A stretch of 64,000 nucleotides of DNA. It comes from Candidatus Fimivivens faecavium (GTDB lineage: Bacteria > Bacillota > Clostridia > Oscillospirales > Ruminococcaceae). The position numbers and the translations under genes are program-made. This document shows positions 41,840-50,636 of the stretch, one piece after another. The notes below the pieces were generated by a model. That model saw only the letters and a list, made by a program, of their open reading frames with translations, was not told where the DNA came from and searched no databases. The DNA lies in assembly GCA_018716105.1 (NCBI GenBank), contig DVKH01000035.1:1-64000 (forward strand). The letters are read 5' to 3'. Position 1 is the stretch's first letter. Every line of letters begins with the position of its first letter.

Positions 41840-42256
41840 TTACAGGTTTTCCTGCGAAAACGAAAACGGGAGCAGCTCCTCAAGGCGGTAGGCTTTAAAG
41901 TCGTCCGCGCTCCGCGCAAGAATCACCGTCATCCCGCCGTCGTCGAATTCCCGAAGCACCTGCCGGCAGACGCCGCAGGGGGAGGCGAACTCCGCCACCC
42001 TCCCGGTTTCCTCCGCCCGGCCCCCAATGATCGCGATCGCGTCAAATTCCCTTTCGCCCTCGGAAACCGCCTTGAACACAGCAGTCCGCTCGGCGCAGTT
42101 GGTCGGCGAGAAGGCGGCCGACTCGATGTTGCAGCCGGTATAAACCCTGCCGGATTTGGTCAGCAGCGCAGCGCCGACCGAATACCCCGAATAAGGCGTA
42201 TAGGCGAAGGACCGCGCCTCCAGCGCGGCAAGAACCAGTTCCTGTGGCGTCACCAT
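41840..42256 (-). CDS. cdd: Cytidine deaminase
   Basis: A 138-residue enzyme of the small tetrameric type, converting cytidine and deoxycytidine to uridines. The zinc ligands and catalytic Glu are seen in TNCAERTAVF (C-A-E) and PCGVCRQVL (two Cys). N-terminal YTPYSGYSVGAALLT and GCNIESAA bind substrate. ATG 42256 follows AAAGGAGCGG; an upstream ATG at 42283 is possible. Third gene of the deoD-deoB-cdd order, close to the nucleoside-binding lipoprotein. Confidence 0.95.
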   Translation of the reverse strand: MVTPQELVLAALEARSFAYTPYSGYSVGAALLTKSGRVYTGCNIESAAFSPTNCAERTAVFKAVSEGEREFDAIAIIGGRAEETGRVAEFASPCGVCRQVLREFDDGGMTVILARSADDFKAYRLEELLPFSFSQENL

Positions 42257-42291
42257 TTCGCATCCGCTCCTTTTAATTGTCATCGAATCAT

Positions 42292-43467
42292 CTATTGTAA
42301 TCGGATCATCTGATCGGCAAAGCTGGTCCCGTGCGTTTTGTTTTCAACGCCGAACAGACGGAGCACCGTCGCCCCGATATCGGCAAACGTCTCCCGCGTG
42401 CCAAGGTTGACGCCCGGCCGGACCGCCTTCCCCGCCGCCAGAAGCGGCGTAAACTCTCTGGTGTGGTCGGTGCCCGCCGCGCCCGGGTCGCATCCGTGGT
42501 CGGCGGTGATCATCAAAACGTCCCGCTCGTCCAGTCTCGAAAGCGCGGTTCCAAGCCACTGGTCAAACTCAATCAGCGCGTTTGCATAGCCCTTTGCATC
42601 CCGGCGGTGGCCATAGATCATATCAAAATCCACCAGATTGATGAAACACAGGCCGTTGAAATCCCGTTCGAGCAGCTCCGTACACTTTTTCAGGCCGTCG
42701 GTGTTCCCCTTCGTAAGGACCTTTTCCGACACGCCGCGCCCGGCGAAGATATCATAGATCTTCCCCACCCCGATGGTGTCGAAGCCCGCCTCCGAAAGAA
42801 GGTCGAGCGCCGTCTTCTCTGGCGGCTGGAGCGAAAAGTCGTGCCGGTTGGTCGTCCTCGTAAAGTTGGGGTATTCCCCGGTAAACGGGCGCGCAATCAC
42901 CCGCCCAACCGCGTATTTCCCGTGGCAGAGCTCCCGCGCGGTTTCGCAGCAGCGGTATAGCTCTTCCAGCGGGACTTTTCCTTCGTGCGCCGCAATCTGC
43001 AAAACGCTGTCCGCCGAGGTATAGACGATCAGCGCGCCGGTTTCCAGGTGTTCCCTGCCGTAGTCGAGTATCACCTGCGTCCCGGAATAAGGCTTGTTGC
43101 AGAGAATCTTTCTGCCGGTCTGCTGGGCCAGCGCGTTGAGCAGCTCTTCCGGAAAACCGTCCGGGAAGGTCGGCATCGGCTGCTCTGATATGATCCCGGC
43201 GATCTCCCAGTGGCCGGTGGTGGTGTCCTTCCCGCGCGAGGCCTCGCGCATCCTTCCATATGCGCCCTTCGGCTCCTTCGCGCCTGCCGGACAGGCGGCG
43301 CCCTCAATGCTGCAGAGCCCGAGCTGAGCCATGTTGGGCAGCGTCGCGCCCGCCTTCACCACAGAGGCGAGCGTATTGGGGTTGTGGTCGCCGAATTCTT
43401 CGGCATCCGGCATCGCGCCGACGCCGAAGCTGTCAAGAACGATTAAAAAGACCCGCTTGATCTCCAT
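42292..43467 (-). CDS. deoB: Phosphopentomutase
   Basis: A 391-residue enzyme interconverting (deoxy)ribose 1- and 5-phosphates. KRVFLIVLDSFGVGAMPDAEEFGD supplies first metal ligands, STGKDTTTGHWE-like text (GKDTTTGHWEIAG) the phosphothreonine loop, and ITADHGCDPGAAGTDHTRE the remaining metal ligands. Length is normal. ATG 43467 has GGAGGAAG; the frame stays open upstream but is not conserved. It follows deoD in the same direction. Confidence 0.97.
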   Translation of the reverse strand: MEIKRVFLIVLDSFGVGAMPDAEEFGDHNPNTLASVVKAGATLPNMAQLGLCSIEGAACPAGAKEPKGAYGRMREASRGKDTTTGHWEIAGIISEQPMPTFPDGFPEELLNALAQQTGRKILCNKPYSGTQVILDYGREHLETGALIVYTSADSVLQIAAHEGKVPLEELYRCCETARELCHGKYAVGRVIARPFTGEYPNFTRTTNRHDFSLQPPEKTALDLLSEAGFDTIGVGKIYDIFAGRGVSEKVLTKGNTDGLKKCTELLERDFNGLCFINLVDFDMIYGHRRDAKGYANALIEFDQWLGTALSRLDERDVLMITADHGCDPGAAGTDHTREFTPLLAAGKAVRPGVNLGTRETFADIGATVLRLFGVENKTHGTSFADQMIRLQ

Positions 43468-43571
43468 TTTTGTTTCTTCCTCCAAACTGGTTCGGCTGTT
43501 CCGCCGTCCTGACGGCGACAGGCTTTTTCTTTTATGGTACTGCCGCGCCGGTATCCGGACAAACGGGGAAA

Positions 43572-43596
43572 GGGCGGTCCTTTCCAAAGGCCGCCC
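43572..43596 (-). terminator. Hairpin between deoD and deoB
   Basis: GGGCGG-CCTTT-GG-AAAGG-CCGCCC with one bulged base. On the minus strand TTTCCCC follows, a weak U-tract. It probably attenuates or stabilises messages between the two genes and does not end the operon fully. Confidence 0.45.
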
Positions 43597-43608
43597 CTAT
43601 TTTGCCGG

Positions 43609-44313
43609 TTATTCGTCCGCGAGACGAAGCGCGACCTCCATCATCTCCCGGAAGCCGGTCTGCCGCTCCTCGGCGGAAAGCCCCTCGCCGGTTTTGGGAA
43701 GGTCCGAAACCGTCAGCAGGCAGAGCGCTTCTTTGCCGCATCTCGCGGCGTTCATATAAAGGCCCGCCGCCTCCATTTCGACGGCGAGCACGCCGAGCTT
43801 GGTCCAGGCGTCGGCGGGGCCTGCGTCGTCGTAGAAGGTATCGCTCGACAGGATATTCCCAATCTTCAGCGTCAGGCCCAGCTCCTTCGCCGCATCGTCC
43901 GCCCTGCGCAGGAGCCGCCAGCTCGCGATCGGGGCATAGGTTCCCGGGAGCCGGTACTGCGATGCGTAGTTGGAGTTGGTGCAGGCGCCCATCCCGGCGA
44001 TCAGGTCGCGGACCTTCACTCCCGGGCCGATCCCGCCTGCGGATCCGATCCGGATGATGGACTGCACATCATAGAAATGGTACAGTTCGTAGGAATAAAT
44101 TCCGATCGAGGGGATTCCCATACCGCTCCCCTGAACCGAAATTCGTTTTCCGTTGTAAAAGCCGGTGAAACCGAACATATTCCTCACCGTGTTGTAACAG
44201 GCGACGTCGGTCAGATAGGTTTCAGCGATGAATTTCGCGCGGAGCGGGTCGCCCGGCATCAGGACCGTGCGGGCGATATCGCCTTTCTGCGCTGCGTTAT
44301 GCGGGGTAGACAT
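43609..44313 (-). CDS. deoD: Purine nucleoside phosphorylase (hexameric type)
   Basis: A 234-residue enzyme splitting purine (deoxy)nucleosides with phosphate. MPGDPLRAKFIAETYL, GSGMGIPSIGIYSYEL, GSAGGI and VEMEAAGLYMNA match the bacterial DeoD family; the catalytic Asp is in VSDLPKTGE. ATG 44313 follows GAGGAGG. First of the salvage genes; its product feeds DeoB. Confidence 0.96.
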   Translation of the reverse strand: MSTPHNAAQKGDIARTVLMPGDPLRAKFIAETYLTDVACYNTVRNMFGFTGFYNGKRISVQGSGMGIPSIGIYSYELYHFYDVQSIIRIGSAGGIGPGVKVRDLIAGMGACTNSNYASQYRLPGTYAPIASWRLLRRADDAAKELGLTLKIGNILSSDTFYDDAGPADAWTKLGVLAVEMEAAGLYMNAARCGKEALCLLTVSDLPKTGEGLSAEERQTGFREMMEVALRLADE

Positions 44314-44421
44314 CCAAAAGACCTCCTCGTTTAATCTTTTGTTCTCCTCAAAAGTATTTGCAGTCCGCCGCCGGTTCATCCCCGGCAGCGGACTGGGAAA
44401 TAAAAATCCTTCGGTTAAGGG

Positions 44422-45660
44422 CTATGAAAAGGGATAAGTCCCGTTGGGGTGATAGAGGATCATGTTCTCGACGCCGCTTTCGCGCAGCGCGCGGATCTGC
44501 TTTTGAAGTTCCGCCGCCGCGAGCGGGTTCCCCGCGGCGTCGTTCGCCTGGAGGACCCCGATCAGTTCGGCTTCGTCCGCAATACCGCTTTTCGCCGCGT
44601 TCGCGACCGCCCGCACCGTTGCGGGATAATCCGCCGAAGGATCGGCAACCGTCTCGCCGCCGATCACGCTGTCCTTTGAAAACGCCGCGGGCATCATCCC
44701 GACCGCCGCGCTGGCATTCACCAGCGAAAGCGCCCGTCCGCCATAGAGGAGCTCATTGTCCGAAAGCGCATTCGGGCCCGAGAAATAGACCGAAACAACG
44801 GTTCCAGAAGGCTTTGCGCTTGCCTCCAGCTCCCCAAGGAACGATCTGAGGCAATCGGATTTAGAGACGCCCCCCGTGTCGCCGTAACCAGCCTTATCGA
44901 GTCCGACGCCGGACGGGAACTGAACCGAATCGACGATGATCCGCTCGAACCCGCTCTCCGAAAGTTCCTCAACGATCGCGGAAAGATAATCCCGCGCCTC
45001 CTTGGAATAGGGGTTGAGCCACGGCTTTCCGCCGAGTTCCACCGAGTTGTCAAGCCAGCTCCATTCTGTGTCAAAATAACCGACCGCCGCATCCCGGCTG
45101 AACCTCGGCGCAATCGAATCCCGGAACGCATGAATCCGCGCGACCGGCACAAATCCCTCCGCAGAAATCCGTTTTGCCATCGCCGCCGCGTCGTATGCGC
45201 CCGCAACGACCGCCCCGCCGCCGACGGCCATCGGCACCTCCGACTGGTAGAGCACCTCGCCCTCGGCGTTCTTGGCGTCGATCATCACGGCGTTGATCCC
45301 GCCCTGCTTCGCCGATTCAATCAGATTGCGGAACGCGACCGGGTCGTTCACCACTGCCGGCGGGGCGTAAACGCCGCTCAGCGCGGGTTTGGGTTCCGGC
45401 TGCGGTTCCGGCTCCGCGGCGGCGGGAGCCGATGCGTCCGGCGCGATGGACACATCCCGGGAAGGCGCCTCCTCGCCGGCAATCCGCTCTCCAATTCCGG
45501 CAAACAGCCGGGCCACAGGCGGATAGAGGCTCCATCCCGCAAAAGCCAGCGCCGCAAGAACCAGAACCGTTCCGGCGCATTTTTTGATGGCTGCGGTTCG
45601 GCGGTCCGGCTTTTTTCCGTAAATGCTGCCATAGCGTTTGATTTTAATCTGCTTTTTCAT
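44422..45660 (-). CDS. Putative glycoside hydrolase, membrane-anchored (DUF4015-like)
   Basis: A 412-residue protein. A single membrane helix lies at residues 28-50 (CAGTVLVLAALAFAGWSLY), then a Pro/Ala/Glu-rich linker, then a TIM-barrel-like domain (GVYAPPAVVNDPVAFRNLIESA, INAVMIDAKNAEGEV, ARIHAFRD, FERIIVDSVQFPSG) typical of the putative glycoside hydrolase domain PF13200. It probably acts on wall or extracellular glycans outside the membrane. ATG 45660 follows GGGAGG. It lies only 30 bases after rnfA on the same strand and may belong to the same transcript. Confidence 0.78.
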   Translation of the reverse strand: MKKQIKIKRYGSIYGKKPDRRTAAIKKCAGTVLVLAALAFAGWSLYPPVARLFAGIGERIAGEEAPSRDVSIAPDASAPAAAEPEPQPEPKPALSGVYAPPAVVNDPVAFRNLIESAKQGGINAVMIDAKNAEGEVLYQSEVPMAVGGGAVVAGAYDAAAMAKRISAEGFVPVARIHAFRDSIAPRFSRDAAVGYFDTEWSWLDNSVELGGKPWLNPYSKEARDYLSAIVEELSESGFERIIVDSVQFPSGVGLDKAGYGDTGGVSKSDCLRSFLGELEASAKPSGTVVSVYFSGPNALSDNELLYGGRALSLVNASAAVGMMPAAFSKDSVIGGETVADPSADYPATVRAVANAAKSGIADEAELIGVLQANDAAGNPLAAAELQKQIRALRESGVENMILYHPNGTYPFS

Positions 45661-45690
45661 TGCGGCGCCTCCCTTCACAGGAAAATGATG

Positions 45691-46287
45691 TTAAGCCGGA
45701 AGCTGGTGGCCGATCAACCCGTAAATCGCAAGGCATAAGATGCCGATATAAATCATCGTCACCGGAAGGCCCCGGAACGCGCGCGGAACCTCCGAAAGCT
45801 CCATGCGCTCCCGTCCCGAATGAATCAGCATCATCGCAAGGGTGAGCCCCGCCGCGCTGCCGAGGCAGTAAACCACTGTCTGGAAAAGGGAAAGCCTGTC
45901 TGCGGCCGCGAGCAGCACCGCGGCAAACACCGCCCCGTTGAACGCGGCCGAGGCGAGCAGCTGCTCAAACGGCGCGCCGCTCGCGCCGCTTTTCTTCATC
46001 TTAAAACGGAGCGCGGCCAAAACAAGACCGTAGGCCGCTGTCACACAGAGCATGAGAAGAATCCACCAGCACTGGACCAGCGCCGGCCACCGGTCGGCGG
46101 CAAGCGCCGCCCCCCAGGCAAACGCCCCCGCAAGGCTGGCGACAACCGCGACAAATCCGCCAAACCAGAGGATGCTCTGATAGGTCTCGGTCCGCCGGAG
46201 AACATCTCCCATCACGAGGCCCCGTGCGAAGACCGCGTTTTCGATGATCATCGCAGACAAAAAGAGAATGATCAGCTCTTGTATCAT
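45691..46287 (-). CDS. rnfA: RnfA-like membrane subunit lacking the [2Fe-2S] cysteines
   Basis: A 198-residue protein with six membrane helices and the family end RERMELSEVPRAFRGLPVTMI. Known: RnfA and RnfE together hold an intramembrane [2Fe-2S] cluster, each with two Cys. Seen here: the usual FLGxCPF region reads ARGLVMGDVL, with no Cys and about three residues fewer; the usual TTNCAVLG reads AAFNGAVFAA, Gly for Cys. Both ligands are thus missing. The ATG overlaps the rnfE stop. Whether the subunit still carries electrons is doubtful. Confidence 0.85.
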   Translation of the reverse strand: MIQELIILFLSAMIIENAVFARGLVMGDVLRRTETYQSILWFGGFVAVVASLAGAFAWGAALAADRWPALVQCWWILLMLCVTAAYGLVLAALRFKMKKSGASGAPFEQLLASAAFNGAVFAAVLLAAADRLSLFQTVVYCLGSAAGLTLAMMLIHSGRERMELSEVPRAFRGLPVTMIYIGILCLAIYGLIGHQLPA

Positions 46288-46943
46288 GCCCCGCGCTCCT
46301 CCTCAATTTTCATTTCGCGTTCCCGAATCAGCGAACCTTTAAAAGCCCGGTCGATATTCCGGAACAGCGCGGCGAAAAATCCAAGCAGGATAAAGCCGAA
46401 AAAAGGAAGCGACACACCGGTAAACCGGATCGGGAGAAGCGCGGCCGGCGCTTCCCAAAGCGTCCGGTTTCCCAGCAGTTCGCGCACCGCCGAAACCGAA
46501 CAGGCCACAACCGCAAATCCGGCCCAGTTGACAAGCGAAGCCCGAAGCGCGGACAGCGGCGATTTTGCCGGATGGCGCGCCGCCATCTCAAGCATCAGCG
46601 TATTGACCGCAGTCAGCGGAATATAGATGCCGAGATCGGCGCGGATTGACGGCCATCGGCCGAGCGGAACCGCCGCAAGCGTCACAAAAACGATGGAGAT
46701 CAGCGCATAAAGCGGCATCCGCGCCAAAACGGGGGGCTTTTTCCCCACAAATGCGGCGATCACCACGCACGGAAGGGTGGCCGCAAGAAACAGGATACTG
46801 ATCGCCACCCCGTTTTTGAGGCTCACCGACGGCGCGATGACAAACGGCAGGCCGATGCCAAGCGCAAACACCGGATTATCCTTCAGTATCCCCGAGGTCC
46901 TCGCCATCCGGCGCTGATAGGTTCGCACTCGTTGTAAGTTCAC
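46284..46943 (-). CDS. rnfE: RnfE-like membrane subunit lacking the [2Fe-2S] cysteines
   Basis: A 219-residue protein with six membrane helices. GILKDNPVF and VSAVRELLGNRTLW, both family landmarks, are present. The first cluster ligand region, normally LLGLCPxLAVT, reads GIGLPFVIAPS; the second, normally PLIVxNCxxxG, reads PLTAVNTLMLE. Both Cys are absent, matching the loss in RnfA. GTG 46943 has an excellent CAGGAGG site and overlaps rnfD by 68 bases. Rnf-G, usually between D and E, is missing. Confidence 0.85.
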   Translation of the reverse strand: MNLQRVRTYQRRMARTSGILKDNPVFALGIGLPFVIAPSVSLKNGVAISILFLAATLPCVVIAAFVGKKPPVLARMPLYALISIVFVTLAAVPLGRWPSIRADLGIYIPLTAVNTLMLEMAARHPAKSPLSALRASLVNWAGFAVVACSVSAVRELLGNRTLWEAPAALLPIRFTGVSLPFFGFILLGFFAALFRNIDRAFKGSLIREREMKIEEERGA

Positions 46944-47907
46944 GGTTTTTCCTCCTGAAAGCGTGGGCAGCCTGCTCTGCCCACAGTTCGATCATGTAAA
47001 CGGATGCGTTCATCACCAGCAGGGCGAACAAGAGCGAATCCTCAAACTTCCCCAGATGCCGGAAAACGATCCCGACCACGCCCGCCAAAAATCCATACAG
47101 CAGCCGCGCGCTTCTCCGCTTGGGCGAAGATACCGGGTCGTTGATCAGAAAAACGGCGGTGATCATCACCCAACCGCTCATCACTTCATACAATATGGAC
47201 GGGAACGGCGCCATCACGGCTCTCGGAAAAATCGCCGCCGTTATCGCCACGCCCCCGAGAAATGCGCCGGTCGTACAGAGGTTTACCGTTTTCCGCACAG
47301 CAAGGAATAATAGACAGGTTAAGAGAACTAAGATGTTAGTGCCGCCCATCGGGCCGGGCACGTTCCCCAGAAGCATGTCCATAAAATCGGTGGTCGGCAC
47401 GCCGCCCATCGCGAGCGCCCGCCCCGGCGACGCGACCAGCCGCGCCGTAATCTCGCCCGTCACCGGAAGCGGGTCAAACGGCACCGGAAACTGGAAGGTG
47501 GACCGCGGCCAGCAGATAACCGCAAACGCAACCCCCGCCGCCGCGGGGTTAAAGACGTTATGCCCGATCCCGCCGAACGGCTGCTTCGCCACGCAGATGG
47601 CGAACAGCCCCGCCGCAACTACAATCCAGTAGCGGGTGCTCGCCGGGAGCAGCAGCGGGATGATCATCCCGGTAATCAGCGGGGAATAGTCGCGGACATT
47701 CGGCACTTTTCGCCCGATCAGCTGGCAGACAAAGTCCGCCGAAATGCAGGTCAGACAGGACACCGCGCCGAGCGCAAGGCTGCGCGGCCCGTAAAAATAG
47801 AATGCCATCGCATAGAGCGGGAGCATTGCGATAACCGTATCGCCCATGACCGTCTGATTCGACTCCCGGCTTCGGATATGCGGCGGATTCTGCGCGCGTA
47901 AATTCAT
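46876..47907 (-). CDS. rnfD: RnfD-like membrane subunit
   Basis: A 343-residue protein with nine or ten membrane helices, AKQPFGGIGHNVFNPAAAG and MLLGNVPGPMGGT as in RnfD/NqrB, and a conserved end. RnfD normally binds FMN covalently through Thr in an S-(G/Q)-A-T-P motif just before LLLGNVPG. Here the corresponding stretch reads ARLVASPGRALAMG: the Asp and the first Ser are missing and Ser replaces Thr. Flavinylation is therefore uncertain. Start ATG 47907 follows GGAGG; 58 bases separate it from rnfC. Confidence 0.87.
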   Translation of the reverse strand: MNLRAQNPPHIRSRESNQTVMGDTVIAMLPLYAMAFYFYGPRSLALGAVSCLTCISADFVCQLIGRKVPNVRDYSPLITGMIIPLLLPASTRYWIVVAAGLFAICVAKQPFGGIGHNVFNPAAAGVAFAVICWPRSTFQFPVPFDPLPVTGEITARLVASPGRALAMGGVPTTDFMDMLLGNVPGPMGGTNILVLLTCLLFLAVRKTVNLCTTGAFLGGVAITAAIFPRAVMAPFPSILYEVMSGWVMITAVFLINDPVSSPKRRSARLLYGFLAGVVGIVFRHLGKFEDSLLFALLVMNASVYMIELWAEQAAHAFRRKNRELTTSANLSAPDGEDLGDTEG

Positions 47908-47965
47908 GGTTTCCTCCATTTTCATTCCCGTCGTTCGGGATGGATCCCGCGGCGCAAATGAGGTC

Positions 47966-49045
47966 TTATTCTGATTTTGCGGAAAACTTGGTCCGTTCCG
48001 GAACCGTCTCGTTTTGCTTGCGCACAAGACGGCCGCACGCGCCCACAATCTGTGCGAGATCGAGCTTCGCCGGACAGACATAGCTGCAGGTTCCGCACCC
48101 CGTGCACAGGTCCGCATCGAACAGTTCAAGACGTTCTCTGCGTTTCGATTTCATCGCCTTATAGATAAAAAACGGCGAGAGCCCTTCCGGGCAGACGTCC
48201 GCACACCGGCCGCAGCCAATGCAGGTGTATCCCATATCCTTAAATTCCTGTGCGAAGGCGAGAACGCCGCGCGTAGTCGGCGTGATCATCACCCGTTCCG
48301 GATCGGTCAGGCCGAACCCGGTCATGGATCCGCCTGCGACCATGCGCTTGGGATCCGCGATCAATCCAACCTGTTCGGCGACCCGCATTACGCTCATCCC
48401 AATCGGGACCTCGTAGTTTCCGGGGTTGGCAACGCAGTCGCCCGCAACCGTCACAAAACAGGTGGTCTGCACAAGGCCCAGATAAGCCGCGCGCCAGAGA
48501 TGAATCATCGCGCCCGCGCCGATCACCAGCGTGTTCTTCCGGCTGGAATGCCACCGCGCGCGAAGTTCCGCCGGGTAGGTCCCCCCGATCCGCTCAACCC
48601 TGTTCCCACCGATCGAGGCTGGGATTTTGATATCGACGTCGAGCAGGTTTTTATAGATTTCTATCTGGACCTTGTTCGCGCCGACCGCACGCTTGACCAG
48701 GCCAATCGCTTCGCTGAGCTGATCCTGCATCCAAAGCGCGGGGCCGAGCTGGCTCGAAAGATACGGTTCGTCGTCCATCGCGTCGATGACGACTCCGCTG
48801 ATGCTCTCCCGCGCCGCCTGCGCGAGCTTTCGCCAAAGCCGCCTGCCGTCTGATTCGTCAATGATCCTGGCCTCTCTGGCGATCATGACGATCTCATATG
48901 GCGCAAGAAGGCCCGGCTCCGATGAAACCGGCTTTTCCAGCCTCTGCTCGCATTCGTCGCAGCCTTTGAGTTTTTTGATTTCGCGGGACAGGGCCGGCTC
49001 TTTGTTTTGTTCCAGCAAAATCCCCTGAACGCCAAATCCTGGCAT
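47966..49045 (-). CDS. rnfC: RnfC-like iron-sulfur protein, NADH/FMN motif not recognisable
   Basis: A 359-residue protein, shorter than the usual 430-450. Two intact [4Fe-4S] motifs lie near the C-terminus: CIGCGRCADVCP and CTGCGTCSYVCP. The central RnfC core (TCFVTVAGDCVANPGNYEVPIG) is kept. The flavin/NADH loop that normally reads GxGGAGFPT and the CEPYL phrase are replaced by IIDESDGRRLWRKL and DEPYLSS. Known RnfC oxidises or reduces NAD(H) through FMN. Here direct NADH use is unlikely. ATG 49045 follows AGGGAGG. Confidence 0.85.
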   Translation of the reverse strand: MPGFGVQGILLEQNKEPALSREIKKLKGCDECEQRLEKPVSSEPGLLAPYEIVMIAREARIIDESDGRRLWRKLAQAARESISGVVIDAMDDEPYLSSQLGPALWMQDQLSEAIGLVKRAVGANKVQIEIYKNLLDVDIKIPASIGGNRVERIGGTYPAELRARWHSSRKNTLVIGAGAMIHLWRAAYLGLVQTTCFVTVAGDCVANPGNYEVPIGMSVMRVAEQVGLIADPKRMVAGGSMTGFGLTDPERVMITPTTRGVLAFAQEFKDMGYTCIGCGRCADVCPEGLSPFFIYKAMKSKRRERLELFDADLCTGCGTCSYVCPAKLDLAQIVGACGRLVRKQNETVPERTKFSAKSE

Positions 49046-49158
49046 CGTTTTCCTCCCTGGCATGGGGCGGCTTCCGCCGGTCCTGCCTGCCCCGACTGAC
49101 CCTCAACAAACGGCGCGTTCCCCCGGCAAACGCCGGACGCGCCAAAGGCGGATGGTGT

Positions 49159-49728
49159 ATGATCTATAAACTCGTTACCGGAGATAAACTGAAAGTGATC
49201 CTCACATCAGAGGAGATGCGCGTTCTCGGAATCACATTCGAAGGGCTTGAGCGCTCGCTCTCCCAGACCAAGCGGGTTCTGCTCCGCCTCCTCGACGAAG
49301 CGGGAGATGCCGCCGGCTTTCGCCCCGGCCCCGAAGCGCAGCTCTACATCGAGGTCTACCCCAACGAACGGCGCGGCTGTACCATCTATTTTACCGCGCT
49401 GCCCGACGAAATTGAAACGGCCCCGGAGGCCTTCGAACCGGTTGTCTTCACCTTCGCGGACTGCGAGGCGATGATCGGCGCCTCCCTGCGGCTGTTCCGC
49501 TGGTTCGGGCACCGCCTGCTGAGAAGCGCGCTCTACCGCTTCGACGGGCTTTATTTCCTCATCATCCACCCGCTCGACGGGGCGGACGGCCTCACGTCCG
49601 GCTTCCTCTCGGAATACGGAAGCCGCCTCCGGCACGGCGCGCTCGCCGCGTCCTATGTTGAGGAACACGGCCTGCCGATCCTGACCGAGCGCGCGGTCGA
49701 CACCCTCTCCTATTATTTCGACCGCTGA
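49159..49728 (+). CDS. MecA-like adaptor protein
   Basis: A 189-residue protein; N-terminus IYKLVTGDKLKVILTSEEMRVLGI matches the substrate-recognition domain of MecA, and the C-terminal half (VFTFADCEAMIGASLRLF, LYRFDGLYFLII, YVEEHGLPIL) the ClpC-binding domain. MecA brings proteins such as ComK to ClpCP for degradation in Firmicutes. Length is slightly below Bacillus MecA (218). It is divergent from the rnf-like cluster, with about 110 bases between. Confidence 0.85.
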   Translation: MIYKLVTGDKLKVILTSEEMRVLGITFEGLERSLSQTKRVLLRLLDEAGDAAGFRPGPEAQLYIEVYPNERRGCTIYFTALPDEIETAPEAFEPVVFTFADCEAMIGASLRLFRWFGHRLLRSALYRFDGLYFLIIHPLDGADGLTSGFLSEYGSRLRHGALAASYVEEHGLPILTERAVDTLSYYFDR

Positions 49729-50396
49729 GCCTCCAAAAGCCCCCGCTGCGCATCGCGGCGGATCGCCTCGACGGCCTGATGGTAGGGCGGTTTCCCAAAA
49801 ACCGACGACCCGGCGACCAGGACATTTGCCCCGGCGGCCGCAACCTTCGCGGCGGAGCCGGGCGCGATGCCGCCGTCCACCTGAATGTCCACCGCGCGGC
49901 CGAGTTTTTCGCACTCCCGGCGGATCGCCCGAATCTTCGGGCACATGTCCTCCATGAACTTCTGCCCGCCGAAGCCCGGCTCGACCGTCATCACCAGAAT
50001 CATATCCGCTTCCAAAAGGTAGGGAAACGCCGCCTGTGCGGGGGTCCCGGGCTTGAGGGCGACGCCCGCCTTTGCCCCCGCCGCATGGATTGTCCGGATG
50101 ATCTGTCCAGCGTCCCCTTCGCTCTCGAGGTGGAAGGTGAGAAGATCGCTTCCCGCCCTGACAAAGCGTTCGGCGTATCTGCCCGGCTCGGAGATCATCA
50201 AATGAACGTCAAGCGGAACCGGACAGGCCTTTTTCAGCGCTTCCACCACCGGAATGCCGATTGTCAGATTCGGCACAAAATGCCCGTCCATTACATCGAC
50301 GTGGACAAGCTCCGCTCCGGCCTCGGCGACGGCGCGGACCTCGCGCTCCAGATTTGCAAAGTCGCTGGAAAGGATCGACGGAGATATCAAAATCAT
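49713..50396 (-). CDS. rpe: Ribulose-phosphate 3-epimerase
   Basis: A 227-residue TIM-barrel enzyme interconverting ribulose and xylulose 5-phosphate in the pentose phosphate pathway. SPSILSSDFANLEREV, HVDVMDGHFVPNLTIG, DVHLMI and VMTVEPGFGGQKF are the standard metal and substrate motifs; VDGGI is the phosphate site. ATG 50396 follows AGAGGG. Its end overlaps the 3' end of the MecA gene on the other strand. Confidence 0.97.
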   Translation of the reverse strand: MILISPSILSSDFANLEREVRAVAEAGAELVHVDVMDGHFVPNLTIGIPVVEALKKACPVPLDVHLMISEPGRYAERFVRAGSDLLTFHLESEGDAGQIIRTIHAAGAKAGVALKPGTPAQAAFPYLLEADMILVMTVEPGFGGQKFMEDMCPKIRAIRRECEKLGRAVDIQVDGGIAPGSAAKVAAAGANVLVAGSSVFGKPPYHQAVEAIRRDAQRGLLEAQRSK

Positions 50397-50606
50397 AATT
50401 GGATTCGTCCCTCTTTTTCATCAGACAGGCCGGCGCAGATCCGCACGCGGTTTGAGCGCCGGCCTGTCTTCTACAGTTCTTTTATTTTACTAAAAACGGC
50501 GGGAAAGGTCAACCGATCCTCCCGCTGCAAAGCTTTTTCCAACGGCCTTTGGCAAAACTTTAACCGGTTTTTCACATTTCGCCGCAGCCCGTCCGCCGGC
50601 CGGCGT

Positions 50607-50636
50607 GAAAAACCCCGGAGGGGAACCCCTCCGGGG
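50607..50636 (-). terminator. Strong terminator (minus strand)
   Basis: CCCCGGAGGGG-TT-CCCCTCCGGGG, a perfect 11-base stem, followed by TTTTT on the minus strand. No protein gene ends here, so it probably closes the RNA candidate upstream. Confidence 0.85.
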
